Under the pieces are notes generated by a model. The model saw only the letters and a program-made list of their open reading frames with translations. It was not told where the DNA came from and searched no databases. Shown in pieces: positions 18,496 to 26,427 of a stretch of 64,000 nucleotides of DNA. The stretch's first letter is position 1; each line of letters opens with the position of its first letter. Source of the stretch: Bradyrhizobium sp. CCBAU 51765 (GTDB lineage: Bacteria; Pseudomonadota; Alphaproteobacteria; Rhizobiales; Xanthobacteraceae); NCBI RefSeq assembly GCF_015291725.1, contig NZ_CP030038.1:8352217-8416216 (forward strand), given 5' to 3'. A program made the position numbers and the translations under genes.

Positions 18496-19176
18496 ATGAC
18501 CGAGCAAACTGACACTCAGGACTCCTCGCCACCCAAGGCGGGCGCGATCATCGTTCCCGTGACGCTGTTCGAGCAGAACTGCACCATCATCTGGGACGAG
18601 CCCACCAAGAAAGCCGTGGTGATCGATCCCGGCGGCGACGTGCCGAAGATCCTGGACGCGATCAAGCAGACCGGCGTCACCGTGGAGAAGATCTGGCTGA
18701 CTCACGGCCATATCGATCATGTCGGCGGCGCGGCCGAGCTGCGCGAGGCACTGAAGGTGCCGATCGAGGGCCCGCATGCCGCGGACAAGTTCCTGCTCGA
18801 CAATGTCGTCGCAAGCGGCGCGCGGTTCGGCATGACCGGCGTGCGCGATTTCGCGCCGGACCGCTGGCTCGACGAAGGCGACAGCGTGTCGATCGGCGAC
18901 CTGTCTTTCGACATCCTGCACTGCCCGGGCCATTCGCCCGGCAGCGTGGTGTTCTTCAACAAGGCGTTACGATTTGCCCATGTCGGCGACGTCCTGTTCG
19001 CGGGCTCGGTCGGACGTACCGATCTGCCCGGCGGCAGTCACGCCACGCTGATCAATTCGATCAAGACGAAGCTGCTGCCGCTCGGCGACGATGTCGGCTT
19101 CATCTGCGGCCATGGCGCAGGCTCGAGCATCGGCCAGGAGCGGATGACCAATCCGTTCATCACCGGCGAGATGTAG
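18496..19176 (+). CDS. Metallo-beta-lactamase fold hydrolase (glyoxalase II-like, YcbL group)
   Basis: A 226-residue cytoplasmic protein with the dinuclear zinc motif THGHIDHVGG and the later ligands in CPGHSPGS, AHVGDVLF and CGHGAGSS. This is the compact YcbL-type glyoxalase II-like group, which hydrolyses thioesters; the natural substrate is unknown. The ATG at 18496 fits the family opening GAIIVPVTLFEQNCTIIW; the in-frame region before it is arginine-rich. It is alone on this strand and is followed by a repeat element. Confidence 0.87.
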   Translation: MTEQTDTQDSSPPKAGAIIVPVTLFEQNCTIIWDEPTKKAVVIDPGGDVPKILDAIKQTGVTVEKIWLTHGHIDHVGGAAELREALKVPIEGPHAADKFLLDNVVASGARFGMTGVRDFAPDRWLDEGDSVSIGDLSFDILHCPGHSPGSVVFFNKALRFAHVGDVLFAGSVGRTDLPGGSHATLINSIKTKLLPLGDDVGFICGHGAGSSIGQERMTNPFITGEM

Positions 19177-19221
19177 CAACGAACTCCGCTATCGTCACCG
19201 ACAGTCCGCCACAAACTCCGC

Positions 19222-19377
19222 CGTCGTCCCGGACAAGCGCACGCGCAGAGCCGGGATCCATAACCACAGGGAGACGTGGTTACGGGGACTCGGAGTTACG
19301 CTTTCGCGCCTCGCTCAATCCTGGGAGTATGGGTTCCTGATCGGCGCGCGCTTGAAGCGCGCTTGTCCGAGACGACA
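19222..19377. repeat. Composite inverted-repeat element
   Basis: Ends CGTCGTCCCGGACAAGCGC and GCGCTTGTCCGAGACGAC enclose GGATCCATAACCACAGGGAG and a core GGACTCGGAGTTACGC that resembles, inverted, the core of the element at 11543-11712. It lies between convergent genes. Confidence 0.75.
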
Positions 19378-19389
19378 GCGGGGATGAAG

Positions 19390-20577
19390 CTATTTCATCA
19401 ACCCCGCGGCCGTGAGCGCGCGCGTGATGATCTCGCCGAGATCGAAGCCGCGAGCCGTTTCGCGCTGCGGCTCGGCCTGCTCTTCGGCAATTGCTGCACG
19501 GATCGAGCGGGCGAGATGCGGCGCGGGCGAGAGCGCCGGCTTCGTTGCAGGCTTCATGGCAGGCTTGGCTTCCGCCTTCTTGGTCGCGGCGTCGGGAATC
19601 CAGCCGGTGAGGCCGAAGAACTTTGCGATGTGGTAGGACGAGGAGATGCCGGCCTCGATCAGAAATGCGCCTTCGACACCGTAGCGCTGGTCGTTGTCGG
19701 CGATCCCGAGCGGCGTGCCATGCGCCATGTCGGTGATGGCGTAGGATTCGACCAGCGTCTCGCCGTCCTTGTTCCACCAGGCCTGGCGCGGATGGCCGTC
19801 GACGACCGTCTCCGCCATCGGCGCGTCAGGCAGGTCGTGCAGGTCGAGCCACTGCTTGACGATCTCGTTGGCATTGCCGGGATTGACGGTGCGGTCGGCG
19901 CTGCCGTGCCACACCGAGACCTTCGGCCAGGGCCCGCGATGATCCGAGGCGTTGCGCACGAGATCGCCGAGTTCGCGCGCGGGACGCGCCGGGGAATGAA
20001 ACATGCCCTCGAGCGCCTCGCGCAGATTCGAGGCGATGCCGTAGGGCAGTCCGGCAATGACCGCGCCGGCCGCGAAGACTTCCGGATAGGTCGCGAGCAT
20101 CACCGACGTCATGCCGCCGCCGGCCGACAGGCCGGTGATGAAGACGCGCCTGGAATCGATGCGGTGCGTCTCGACCATGTGCGCGATCATCTCGCGGATC
20201 GAATGCGCTTCGCCGCTGCCGCGCACGGTGTCTTCCGGATTGAACCAGTTGAAGCAGGTGTTGCCGTTGTTGACGCGCTGCTGCTCGGGCATCAACAGCG
20301 CGAAGCCATAGTGCCGCGCCAGCGTCGACCAGCCCGCACCCAGATCGTAACCGGCTGCCGTCTGCCCGCAGCCATGCAGCACGACGACAAGCGCGCGCGG
20401 CTTCTGCAATTGCGCCGGCACGAACGCGAACATGCGCAAGGCTCCGGGATTGTCGCCGAAGCCAAGGACCTCCTCCAAGGGGCAGGATGAATCGGCGCTG
20501 CGATCAAGCTCGGCAAAGCGCAGTCCGTCCAGCCTCGGCAGACGTCTCAAGAGATCGATATTTTTAGCTAGCGACAC
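19390..20577 (-). CDS. PHB depolymerase family esterase
   Basis: A 395-residue alpha/beta hydrolase of the Esterase_phd/LpqC group. The oxyanion segment VVLHGCGQTAAGYD, the nucleophile elbow GLSAGGGMT, acid region SVWHGSADRTVNP and histidine region ITDMAHGTPLG are present, with the NTCFNWF segment typical of the group. The C-terminal part (about 330-395) is an Ala/Lys/Pro-rich low-complexity tail. No clear signal peptide, so the role in polyester or feruloyl-ester breakdown is open. GTG at 20577 is chosen because AGGA lies eight bases upstream; the longer frame to 20700 is not conserved-looking. Confidence 0.82.
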   Translation of the reverse strand: MSLAKNIDLLRRLPRLDGLRFAELDRSADSSCPLEEVLGFGDNPGALRMFAFVPAQLQKPRALVVVLHGCGQTAAGYDLGAGWSTLARHYGFALLMPEQQRVNNGNTCFNWFNPEDTVRGSGEAHSIREMIAHMVETHRIDSRRVFITGLSAGGGMTSVMLATYPEVFAAGAVIAGLPYGIASNLREALEGMFHSPARPARELGDLVRNASDHRGPWPKVSVWHGSADRTVNPGNANEIVKQWLDLHDLPDAPMAETVVDGHPRQAWWNKDGETLVESYAITDMAHGTPLGIADNDQRYGVEGAFLIEAGISSSYHIAKFFGLTGWIPDAATKKAEAKPAMKPATKPALSPAPHLARSIRAAIAEEQAEPQRETARGFDLGEIITRALTAAGLMK

Positions 20578-20766
20578 GGCAGCTTCCTGGTGGGCGACGT
20601 ACAACGTCAGTCCAACCAGATAGTTGCTGCATTGCAAAATAAAAAGACCGTGCGCTGTCAATCTCGCGAAAAGGCCACGGATTCCCGCAGGAATCCCCAC
20701 GTATTAACCGCATTGCCTCAACATCGTGCAGATGCGCGGGCATGCAGGCCGGAAATGCGGCGCAAA

Positions 20767-20988
20767 TCATGATGATGTCACAAACGGCCTGAGCGAGACG
20801 ACAGATCCTGCGCGCGCTGATTGCACGGCTTGGGCGGTTGACAACACCGCGCCGCGAGCGGCCATCAGAGGTCCCCGACCATCAGCGAAGATGATCACGA
20901 TGAGTGCAGACGCGAGCGACGTCGGCACATCGACATGAAATGTGACGAGCGCGAGCGCAGCAAGGCCTGCGATCTGCAGCGCGCCGCG
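20767..20988 (-). pseudogene. Remnant of an MFS drug-efflux transporter gene
   Basis: The 555-base gap 20578-21132 has no intact gene, but the minus strand from 20988 to 20767 reads through 73 codons as RGALQIAGLAALALV, then ALIVIIFADGRGPLMAARG, AVLSTAQAVQSARAGS. This parallels the late part of DHA2-type MFS transporters, where a segment like GFGQGLVMAP is followed by AVLSTVKPAHAGSG. A stop codon (20989-20991) and another stop close the fragment, and no start or flanking domain remains. Reading by eye only; the likeness is convincing in order but not in identity. Confidence 0.45.
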
Positions 20989-21132
20989 CTAGATCAACAA
21001 TCTGGTGTCGCGATGCTCACCTCAGCTCGCATGCCTGCATTCCGCTGCGCGGGACATCGTGCGATTGCGTTCGCGCCATCAGGCACGTAGCCTTGCCGTC
21101 TCAACAAACAGAAAATCAAGCCGGAGAGACCC

Positions 21133-22368
21133 ATGGCGCGCCTGAAGTTCGGAGCCTTCCTTGCCCCGCATCACCCGATCGGGGAGCATCCGATGCTCCA
21201 GTTCCGGCGGGATCTCGACCTCGTCGAGCAGCTGGATGCGCTGGGCTATGACGAGTTCTGGTGTGGCGAGCATCATTCGTCGGGCTGGGAGATGATCGCC
21301 TCGCCCGAGATGTTCCTGGCCGCGGCCGGCGAGCGCACCAAGCGGATCAAGCTCGGCACCGGCGTGGTGTCGCTGCCCTATCACCATCCCTTCAATGTCG
21401 CCCAGCGCATGGTGCAGCTCGACCACATGACCGGCGGCCGCGCCATCTTCGGCTCCGGACCCGGCGCGCTCGCCTCGGATGCGCACACGCTCGGCATCGA
21501 TCCGATGACGCAGCGCGACCGCCAGGACGAGGCGATCGGCATCATCCGCCGCCTCTTCAACGGCGAGCGCGTCACCGCCAAGAGCGACTGGTTCACCATG
21601 AACGACGCCGCGCTGCAGATCCTGCCCTTGCAGGAGGAGATGCCGTTCGTGGTGGCCTCGCAGATCTCGCCCTCCGGCATGACGCTCGCCGGCAAATACG
21701 GCATCGGCATCATCTCGCTGGGATCGATGACGACGCAGGGCCTGATGTCGCTGCAGCAGCAATGGCAGTTCGCCGAGGATGCCGCCAAAAAGCACGGCAC
21801 CAAGGTGAACCGCGCCGACTGGCGCGTGCTGCTGACCTTCCACATCGCCGAGACCCGCGAGCAGGCGCGCCGCGAAGCGGGCGCCGGGCTGATGCGTTGG
21901 CACAACGAATATAACGTCGGCACGTTGCAGCGGCCGGGCCTCACCGCATTCTCATCGCCCGACGAGGCCGTGGACAAGACCGCCTTCGTCGAGGGCGCCG
22001 CGTCCACCATCGGCACGCCCGACGATCTCGTCAAAACCATCAAGAACGTGATGCAGGTCTCCGGCGGCGTCGGCGCCATCATCGGCTTCGTGCACGACTG
22101 GGCCAATCCGGAAAATACCCGCCGCAGCTGGGACATGGTCGCGCGCTACGTCGTTCCCGAGATCAACGGCTACATCGACGGTCTTCGCAAGTCGCAAAAA
22201 TTCGTGATCGAGAACCGCGCGATCTTCGAGCGCGCGGGACAGGCCGTGATGGCCAAGATCATGGAGAACGAGAAGGCCGCCGAGGCGCTGAAGGTCACCG
22301 GCCCCGGCCGCGTCGCCATTCCCGCCGTCAACGCCCCGGATCTGCAGAAGGAAGCCGCGAAGCGGTAG
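21133..22368 (+). CDS. LLM-class flavin monooxygenase, limonene 1,2-monooxygenase-like
   Basis: A 411-residue luciferase-like (TIM-barrel) FMN- or FAD-dependent monooxygenase. The opening FGAFLAPHHPIGEHP and the run ALGYDEFWCGEHHSSGWE match the limonene 1,2-monooxygenase/LimB branch as I remember it, followed by LGTGVVSLPYHHPFNVA and FGSGPGAL. Such enzymes need a separate flavin reductase, none of which is adjacent. The site GGAGAG precedes the ATG by seven bases. A P450 gene follows on the same strand after 144 bases, and an SDR is beyond it, so an oxidative pathway for a hydrophobic compound is plausible but unproven. Confidence 0.82.
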   Translation: MARLKFGAFLAPHHPIGEHPMLQFRRDLDLVEQLDALGYDEFWCGEHHSSGWEMIASPEMFLAAAGERTKRIKLGTGVVSLPYHHPFNVAQRMVQLDHMTGGRAIFGSGPGALASDAHTLGIDPMTQRDRQDEAIGIIRRLFNGERVTAKSDWFTMNDAALQILPLQEEMPFVVASQISPSGMTLAGKYGIGIISLGSMTTQGLMSLQQQWQFAEDAAKKHGTKVNRADWRVLLTFHIAETREQARREAGAGLMRWHNEYNVGTLQRPGLTAFSSPDEAVDKTAFVEGAASTIGTPDDLVKTIKNVMQVSGGVGAIIGFVHDWANPENTRRSWDMVARYVVPEINGYIDGLRKSQKFVIENRAIFERAGQAVMAKIMENEKAAEALKVTGPGRVAIPAVNAPDLQKEAAKR

Positions 22369-22512
22369 GGGCGCGTTGCTGCTGCACCTGCGGCCACGAT
22401 CTCAAGCAGGCGATATCGGCCCGTGCTAAGCTGATCGCATCAGCCTGGCGCGGGCCGCAATATTGCCGTCGGTCGCGGGGATTCTGTCGGTCAGCCAACC
22501 GGAGAAATCGTC

Positions 22513-23886
22513 ATGTCGATGCAGAATGTGGCCCCTGCGCTTCAGTTCACCCCACCCAGGCGCAATGAGCTGACCCACATTCCCGGCGACGAAGGCTGGC
22601 CGATCATCGGCAAGACGTTTCAGGTGCTCGCCGACCCAAAGGGCCATATCGAAGCCAACGGCGCCAAATACGGCCTAGTCTACCGTACGCATTTTTTCGG
22701 CGAGACCAATGTCGTGCTGCTCGGGCCCGAGGCCAACGAGCTCGTGCTGTTCGACCAGCAGAAGCTGTTCTCCTCGACGCATGGCTGGAACAAGGTTCTG
22801 GGCCTGCTGTTTCCGCGCGGATTGATGCTGCTCGATTTCGACGAACATCGCCTGCATCGCAAGGCGCTGTCGGTCGCCTTCAAGTCCGGTCCGATGAAGT
22901 CCTATCTCGGCGATCTCGACCGCGGCATTTCTGCGCGCGTCGCGCAATGGAGGGCAAAGCCCGGCGAGATGCAGCTTTATCCGGCGATGAAGCAGCTTAC
23001 GTTGGATCTCGCTGCGGCCTCGTTCCTCGGCGCCGATATCGGGCCTGAGGTCGATGAGATCAACCGCGCCTTCGTCGATATGGTCGCCGCCTCCGTCTCC
23101 CCAGTCCGCCGCCCCTTGCCCGGCACCCAGATGGCGCGAGGCGTGAAGGGACGCAAGCGCATCGTCGCCTATTTCCGCGAGCAGATTCCGCTCCGCCGCG
23201 GCAATCATGGCGGCGACGATCTGTTCTCGCAGCTCTGCCGCGCCACCCATGAGAACGGCGCGCTGCTCTCGGAGCAGGACATCATCGACCACATGAGCTT
23301 CCTGATGATGGCGGCGCACGACACGCTGACCTCGTCGCTGACGTCCTTCATCGGCGAGCTCGCCGCCAATCCGGACTGGCAGGACAGGCTGCGCGCCGAG
23401 GTGCTCGCGCTCGGTCTTGCCCCGGGGGCGCCCAGCAGCTTCGACGATCTCGAAAAGATGCCGCTGTCGGAAATGGCGTTCAAGGAAGCGTTGCGCATCA
23501 GGCCGCCGGTGCCGTCGATGCCGCGCCGCGCGATGCGCGATTTCAGCTTCAAGGGCTTTGCGATCCCTGCCGGCACGGCGATCGGCGTCAATCCGCTCTA
23601 CACGCACCATATGAAGGAGATCTGGCCGGAGCCGGACCGGTTCGATCCGCTGCGCTTCACCGAGGAAGCGCAGCGTGGCCGCCACCGCTTCGCCTTCGTG
23701 CCGTTCGGCGGCGGCGCGCATATGTGCCTCGGCCTGCACTTCGCCTACATGCAGGCGAAATGTTTCGCGCGGCACTTCTTGCAGAACATCGAGGTGTCGC
23801 TCGCGCCCGGCTACAAGCCGGACTGGCAGATGTGGCCGATCCCGAAGCCGCGGGATGGGCTGCGGGTGACGGTGAAGGCAGTTTAG
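22513..23886 (+). CDS. Cytochrome P450
   Basis: A 457-residue soluble P450. The haem-thiolate motif FVPFGGGAHMCLGLHFA places the ligand at Cys405; the ExxR motif is KEALRIRP; the I-helix carries MMAAHDTLTSS, where AHDT stands in place of the usual AGxDT, so the first glycine is histidine. The PERF-type region reads PDRFDPLRF. The N terminus has no membrane anchor. The sequence feels closest to the CYP120/CYP26-like group rather than to small camphor-type enzymes. No ferredoxin or reductase gene is nearby. The ATG at 22513 has GGAGAAA upstream. Confidence 0.9.
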   Translation: MSMQNVAPALQFTPPRRNELTHIPGDEGWPIIGKTFQVLADPKGHIEANGAKYGLVYRTHFFGETNVVLLGPEANELVLFDQQKLFSSTHGWNKVLGLLFPRGLMLLDFDEHRLHRKALSVAFKSGPMKSYLGDLDRGISARVAQWRAKPGEMQLYPAMKQLTLDLAAASFLGADIGPEVDEINRAFVDMVAASVSPVRRPLPGTQMARGVKGRKRIVAYFREQIPLRRGNHGGDDLFSQLCRATHENGALLSEQDIIDHMSFLMMAAHDTLTSSLTSFIGELAANPDWQDRLRAEVLALGLAPGAPSSFDDLEKMPLSEMAFKEALRIRPPVPSMPRRAMRDFSFKGFAIPAGTAIGVNPLYTHHMKEIWPEPDRFDPLRFTEEAQRGRHRFAFVPFGGGAHMCLGLHFAYMQAKCFARHFLQNIEVSLAPGYKPDWQMWPIPKPRDGLRVTVKAV

Positions 23887-23887
23887 C

Positions 23888-24018
23888 CTCTCGTGTCCCG
23901 GACGCGCGAAGCGCGAGCCGGGATCCAGAATCTCGCGACACCTTCAGCTTGGAGAGATGGGCCCCGGCTCTGCAGCGTATCGCTGAAGGAGCGCTGGGCT
24001 GCGTCCGGGGCACGAGAG
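23888..24018. repeat. Intergenic inverted repeat
   Basis: Ends CTCTCGTGTCCCGGACGC (23888-23905) and GCGTCCGGGGCACGAGAG (24001-24018) pair with one mismatch. It begins two bases after the P450 stop and ends seven bases before the convergent SDR stop, so it fills the whole gap and probably ends both transcripts. Confidence 0.8.
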
Positions 24019-24024
24019 CGCCGC

Positions 24025-24864
24025 TTACGCCCCCTGATCGAACGCCTTGCGCAGAGCCACATAGCCCTGCTGCTGCTGGCTCCAGTTGCGGCCGCCGGTG
24101 ATGGCGCCGTCGACGACGAGGTCGTGGCCGTTGACGAAGCTGGATTCGTCGCTGGCCAGGAACACCGCGGCATGGGCGATGTCGTCGGGGAGGCCGGCGC
24201 GCGGGATCGGCTGCGCGGTCTTGTAGACCTCGCGCATCACGGCCGGCGTCTTCTCCGCGGCATCGGTCGAGAGCCCCAGCGCCTTGCCGAAGATGCCGGT
24301 TGCGATCGCGCCCGGCGAGATCGAGTTGACGCGGACGTTGGATTCGCCGAGCTCCATCGCCACGCATTTGGTGAGATGGATCACCGCCGCCTTGGCCGCG
24401 CTGTAGACCATCGACGACGAGAAGCCGGCGAGGCGGCCGGCAATGCTGCCATTGTTGATGATGCTGCCTGAGCCCTGCTTCTTCATGTGGGGCGCGGCGT
24501 GCTTCATGCCGAGCATGACGCTGCGCACCAGCGTTGCCATTGCCGCATCGAACCGCTCGGCCTCGAGGCCCTCGATGCCGCCGGTCTGCGCCGGCCCGCC
24601 GGCATTGTTGAACAGGCAGTCGATCCTGCCGAATTTCTCGACCGCGAGCGCGATCAGCGCCTGCATCTGCGCTTCGACCGTGACGTCGGTCTGGCGGAAG
24701 ATGCAGTTGGCCCCGAGTTGCTTCGCCAGTGCCTCGCCCTCAGCTACGCGCCGGCCCGCGATCACAATTTTGGCACCTTCGGCAACGAAGACTTCCGCAG
24801 TGCGCAATCCGATCCCGCTTGTCGCCCCCGTGATCACTGCAACCTTGCCGTCCAGCCTGCCCAT
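24025..24864 (-). CDS. Short-chain dehydrogenase/reductase
   Basis: A 279-residue classical SDR. The cofactor motif is TGATSGIG with a following AGRR that suggests NADP(H) or NAD(H) without deciding; NNAG, the catalytic Ser in NNGSIAG, and YSAAK with Tyr and Lys are all present. AGGA lies eight bases before the ATG at 24864. The substrate is unknown. It is convergent with the P450 and divergent from the kinase at 25044, so shared function with the P450 is only positional. Confidence 0.88.
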   Translation of the reverse strand: MGRLDGKVAVITGATSGIGLRTAEVFVAEGAKIVIAGRRVAEGEALAKQLGANCIFRQTDVTVEAQMQALIALAVEKFGRIDCLFNNAGGPAQTGGIEGLEAERFDAAMATLVRSVMLGMKHAAPHMKKQGSGSIINNGSIAGRLAGFSSSMVYSAAKAAVIHLTKCVAMELGESNVRVNSISPGAIATGIFGKALGLSTDAAEKTPAVMREVYKTAQPIPRAGLPDDIAHAAVFLASDESSFVNGHDLVVDGAITGGRNWSQQQQGYVALRKAFDQGA

Positions 24865-25043
24865 GGAATGTTCCTGTTTTCGAGTGATTTGATGCCAAAT
24901 GGCGCATGTCGGCCGCCGCCGTCGCCGGAGCGGCCACTATCCCTGCCCGCTTTCGACAAGGCAAGCTATGCTTGTGCAGGCGGCATGCGTAACGTTCTCA
25001 CGGGCCGCTCGATGTTCGAACGCATATCGCAACTGGGCTGCGC

Positions 25044-26009
25044 ATGGGGAAGCTGATCGACGAGTTCCGCAAGGGCTGGCAGGGCGCGGCGCCGCCCTCG
25101 CTCGGTCTGAGCATCTCGTTTGCGCTAGTCTGCCTGTTGGCCGCAACCCTGGTCCGCTGGGGGCTCGCTCAAGTTCGTCCCGACATCTACTTCACGCCGT
25201 ACTTTCCGGCCGTGTTCTTTGCAGCTGCCCTGGGCGGATTCCGGATCGGCGTGATCACGGCGCTGATCGGCGGTGTGCTTGGAGTCGTCCTGAATTTCGG
25301 CGATGCCTTTGCCGATCGCGCGCGCTTTGCCCTGCTGGCCCTTTATTGGGCCGTCTGCGCGATAACCATCTGGGGTGTCGAGCACTATCGCACCATGCTG
25401 GCCGAGCAGCGCCGGATCTCCAAACGCCTGATCGAGGAAGAAGAGTATCGCAAGCTGCTGGTCGAGGAACTGCAGCACCGGCTGAAGAACAAGCTGTCGA
25501 CGGTGCATGCCGTGCTGCACCAGGTGCTGCACGACCACCCGCAGGTCTGGGCCCGGGTCGATCCCCGGCTGCGCTCGCTGGCCGCAACGGACGATCTGAT
25601 CTCGCGGATCGACAAGGGCGGCTGCGATATCCGCGACCTCCTGATCTCGGAGCTCGGCCCCTATGGCCATGTCCGCTTCACCCTCAATGGCGATCGATTG
25701 TTCCTGCCGCCGAAGCTCGCGGTCACGCTGTCATTGATGTTTCACGAGCTTGCCACCAATGCAGGCAAGTATGGCGCATTCTCCTCACCGCGCGGCCTGC
25801 TGCAGGTGTCCTGGACCATCAGCGACGACCGCCTGACCATCACCTGGGACGAAACCGAAGGGCCGAGCGTGGACAAGGTGTCCGAGCCCGGCTTCGGCAC
25901 CAAGTTGCTGAAATCGGCATTGTCGTCCTTCGACGGCAGGACCGAGATCTCGTATCTGAAGACCGGGCTGCATTGCATCATGCAGTGCCGAATCCCGCGA
26001 AGCGAATAA
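25044..26009 (+). CDS. Membrane histidine kinase, HWE/HisKA_2 type
   Basis: A 321-residue sensor kinase. Three or four membrane segments within residues 22-112 resemble the DUF4118 sensor region. The phosphoacceptor box is EELQHRLKNKLSTVHAV with His145, a form typical of HWE/HisKA_2 kinases, and the ATP-binding region has FHELATNAGKYGA and a shortened G-box (GFGTKLLKSALSSF). HWE kinases in alphaproteobacteria often feed the general stress response (PhyR) or single-domain regulators. No response regulator is adjacent. The frame gives MGKLIDEFRK as start; the SDR is divergent 179 bases away. Confidence 0.85.
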   Translation: MGKLIDEFRKGWQGAAPPSLGLSISFALVCLLAATLVRWGLAQVRPDIYFTPYFPAVFFAAALGGFRIGVITALIGGVLGVVLNFGDAFADRARFALLALYWAVCAITIWGVEHYRTMLAEQRRISKRLIEEEEYRKLLVEELQHRLKNKLSTVHAVLHQVLHDHPQVWARVDPRLRSLAATDDLISRIDKGGCDIRDLLISELGPYGHVRFTLNGDRLFLPPKLAVTLSLMFHELATNAGKYGAFSSPRGLLQVSWTISDDRLTITWDETEGPSVDKVSEPGFGTKLLKSALSSFDGRTEISYLKTGLHCIMQCRIPRSE

Positions 26010-26087
26010 AACGCGAGAGGTCCGCTCCTCCCCCGCTTGCGGCGTGGCGCAAGCGCGTATGGCATATTGCGCGAGATGAGCACGCGC

Positions 26088-26225
26088 CTCGTCCTTCGAG
26101 ACGACCGCTTCGCGGTCTCCTCAGGACGAGGCTAAGCGGCATCGGTGCTCGCGTGATATCGCGCAACACACTCCGGTCCTCATCCTGAGGGCGCGCCCAC
26201 GGCGGGCATCTCGAGGGATGGCCGC
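26088..26225. repeat. Intergenic repeat (CTCATCCTGAGG family), diverged copy
   Basis: Contains CTCGTCCTTCGAGACG, GGTCTCCTCAGGACGAGG and TCATCCTGAGGGCGCGC; related to the cleaner copy at 59757-59872. The gap 26010-26427 also has the AT-rich stretch CCCTTAACCAAACTTAAGAG near 26356, which may belong to the promoter of the next gene; no clear -35/-10 pair was identified. Confidence 0.65.
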
Positions 26226-26427
26226 AGGCCGAAATCGCTCCACGCGGATACTTCGCAGTTTCGCTTTGCGCGTTGACCCTCTGTTAATGACGATCGCCGG
26301 CGCGCGTCGCATCGTCGCAAGTTTTCTCCAAAACACCCCCGTATTTCTCCTGGCCCCTTAACCAAACTTAAGAGGGAACTGCGCAACATCGCGCCCATTG
26401 CAAAGGCGCGCCGAAACAACAAGATTC

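Noticed and set aside
24899..26188. 429-codon plus-strand frame over the HWE kinase
   Set aside because: Different frame from the kinase whose H and N boxes are clear; translation is Arg/Ala/Pro-rich.
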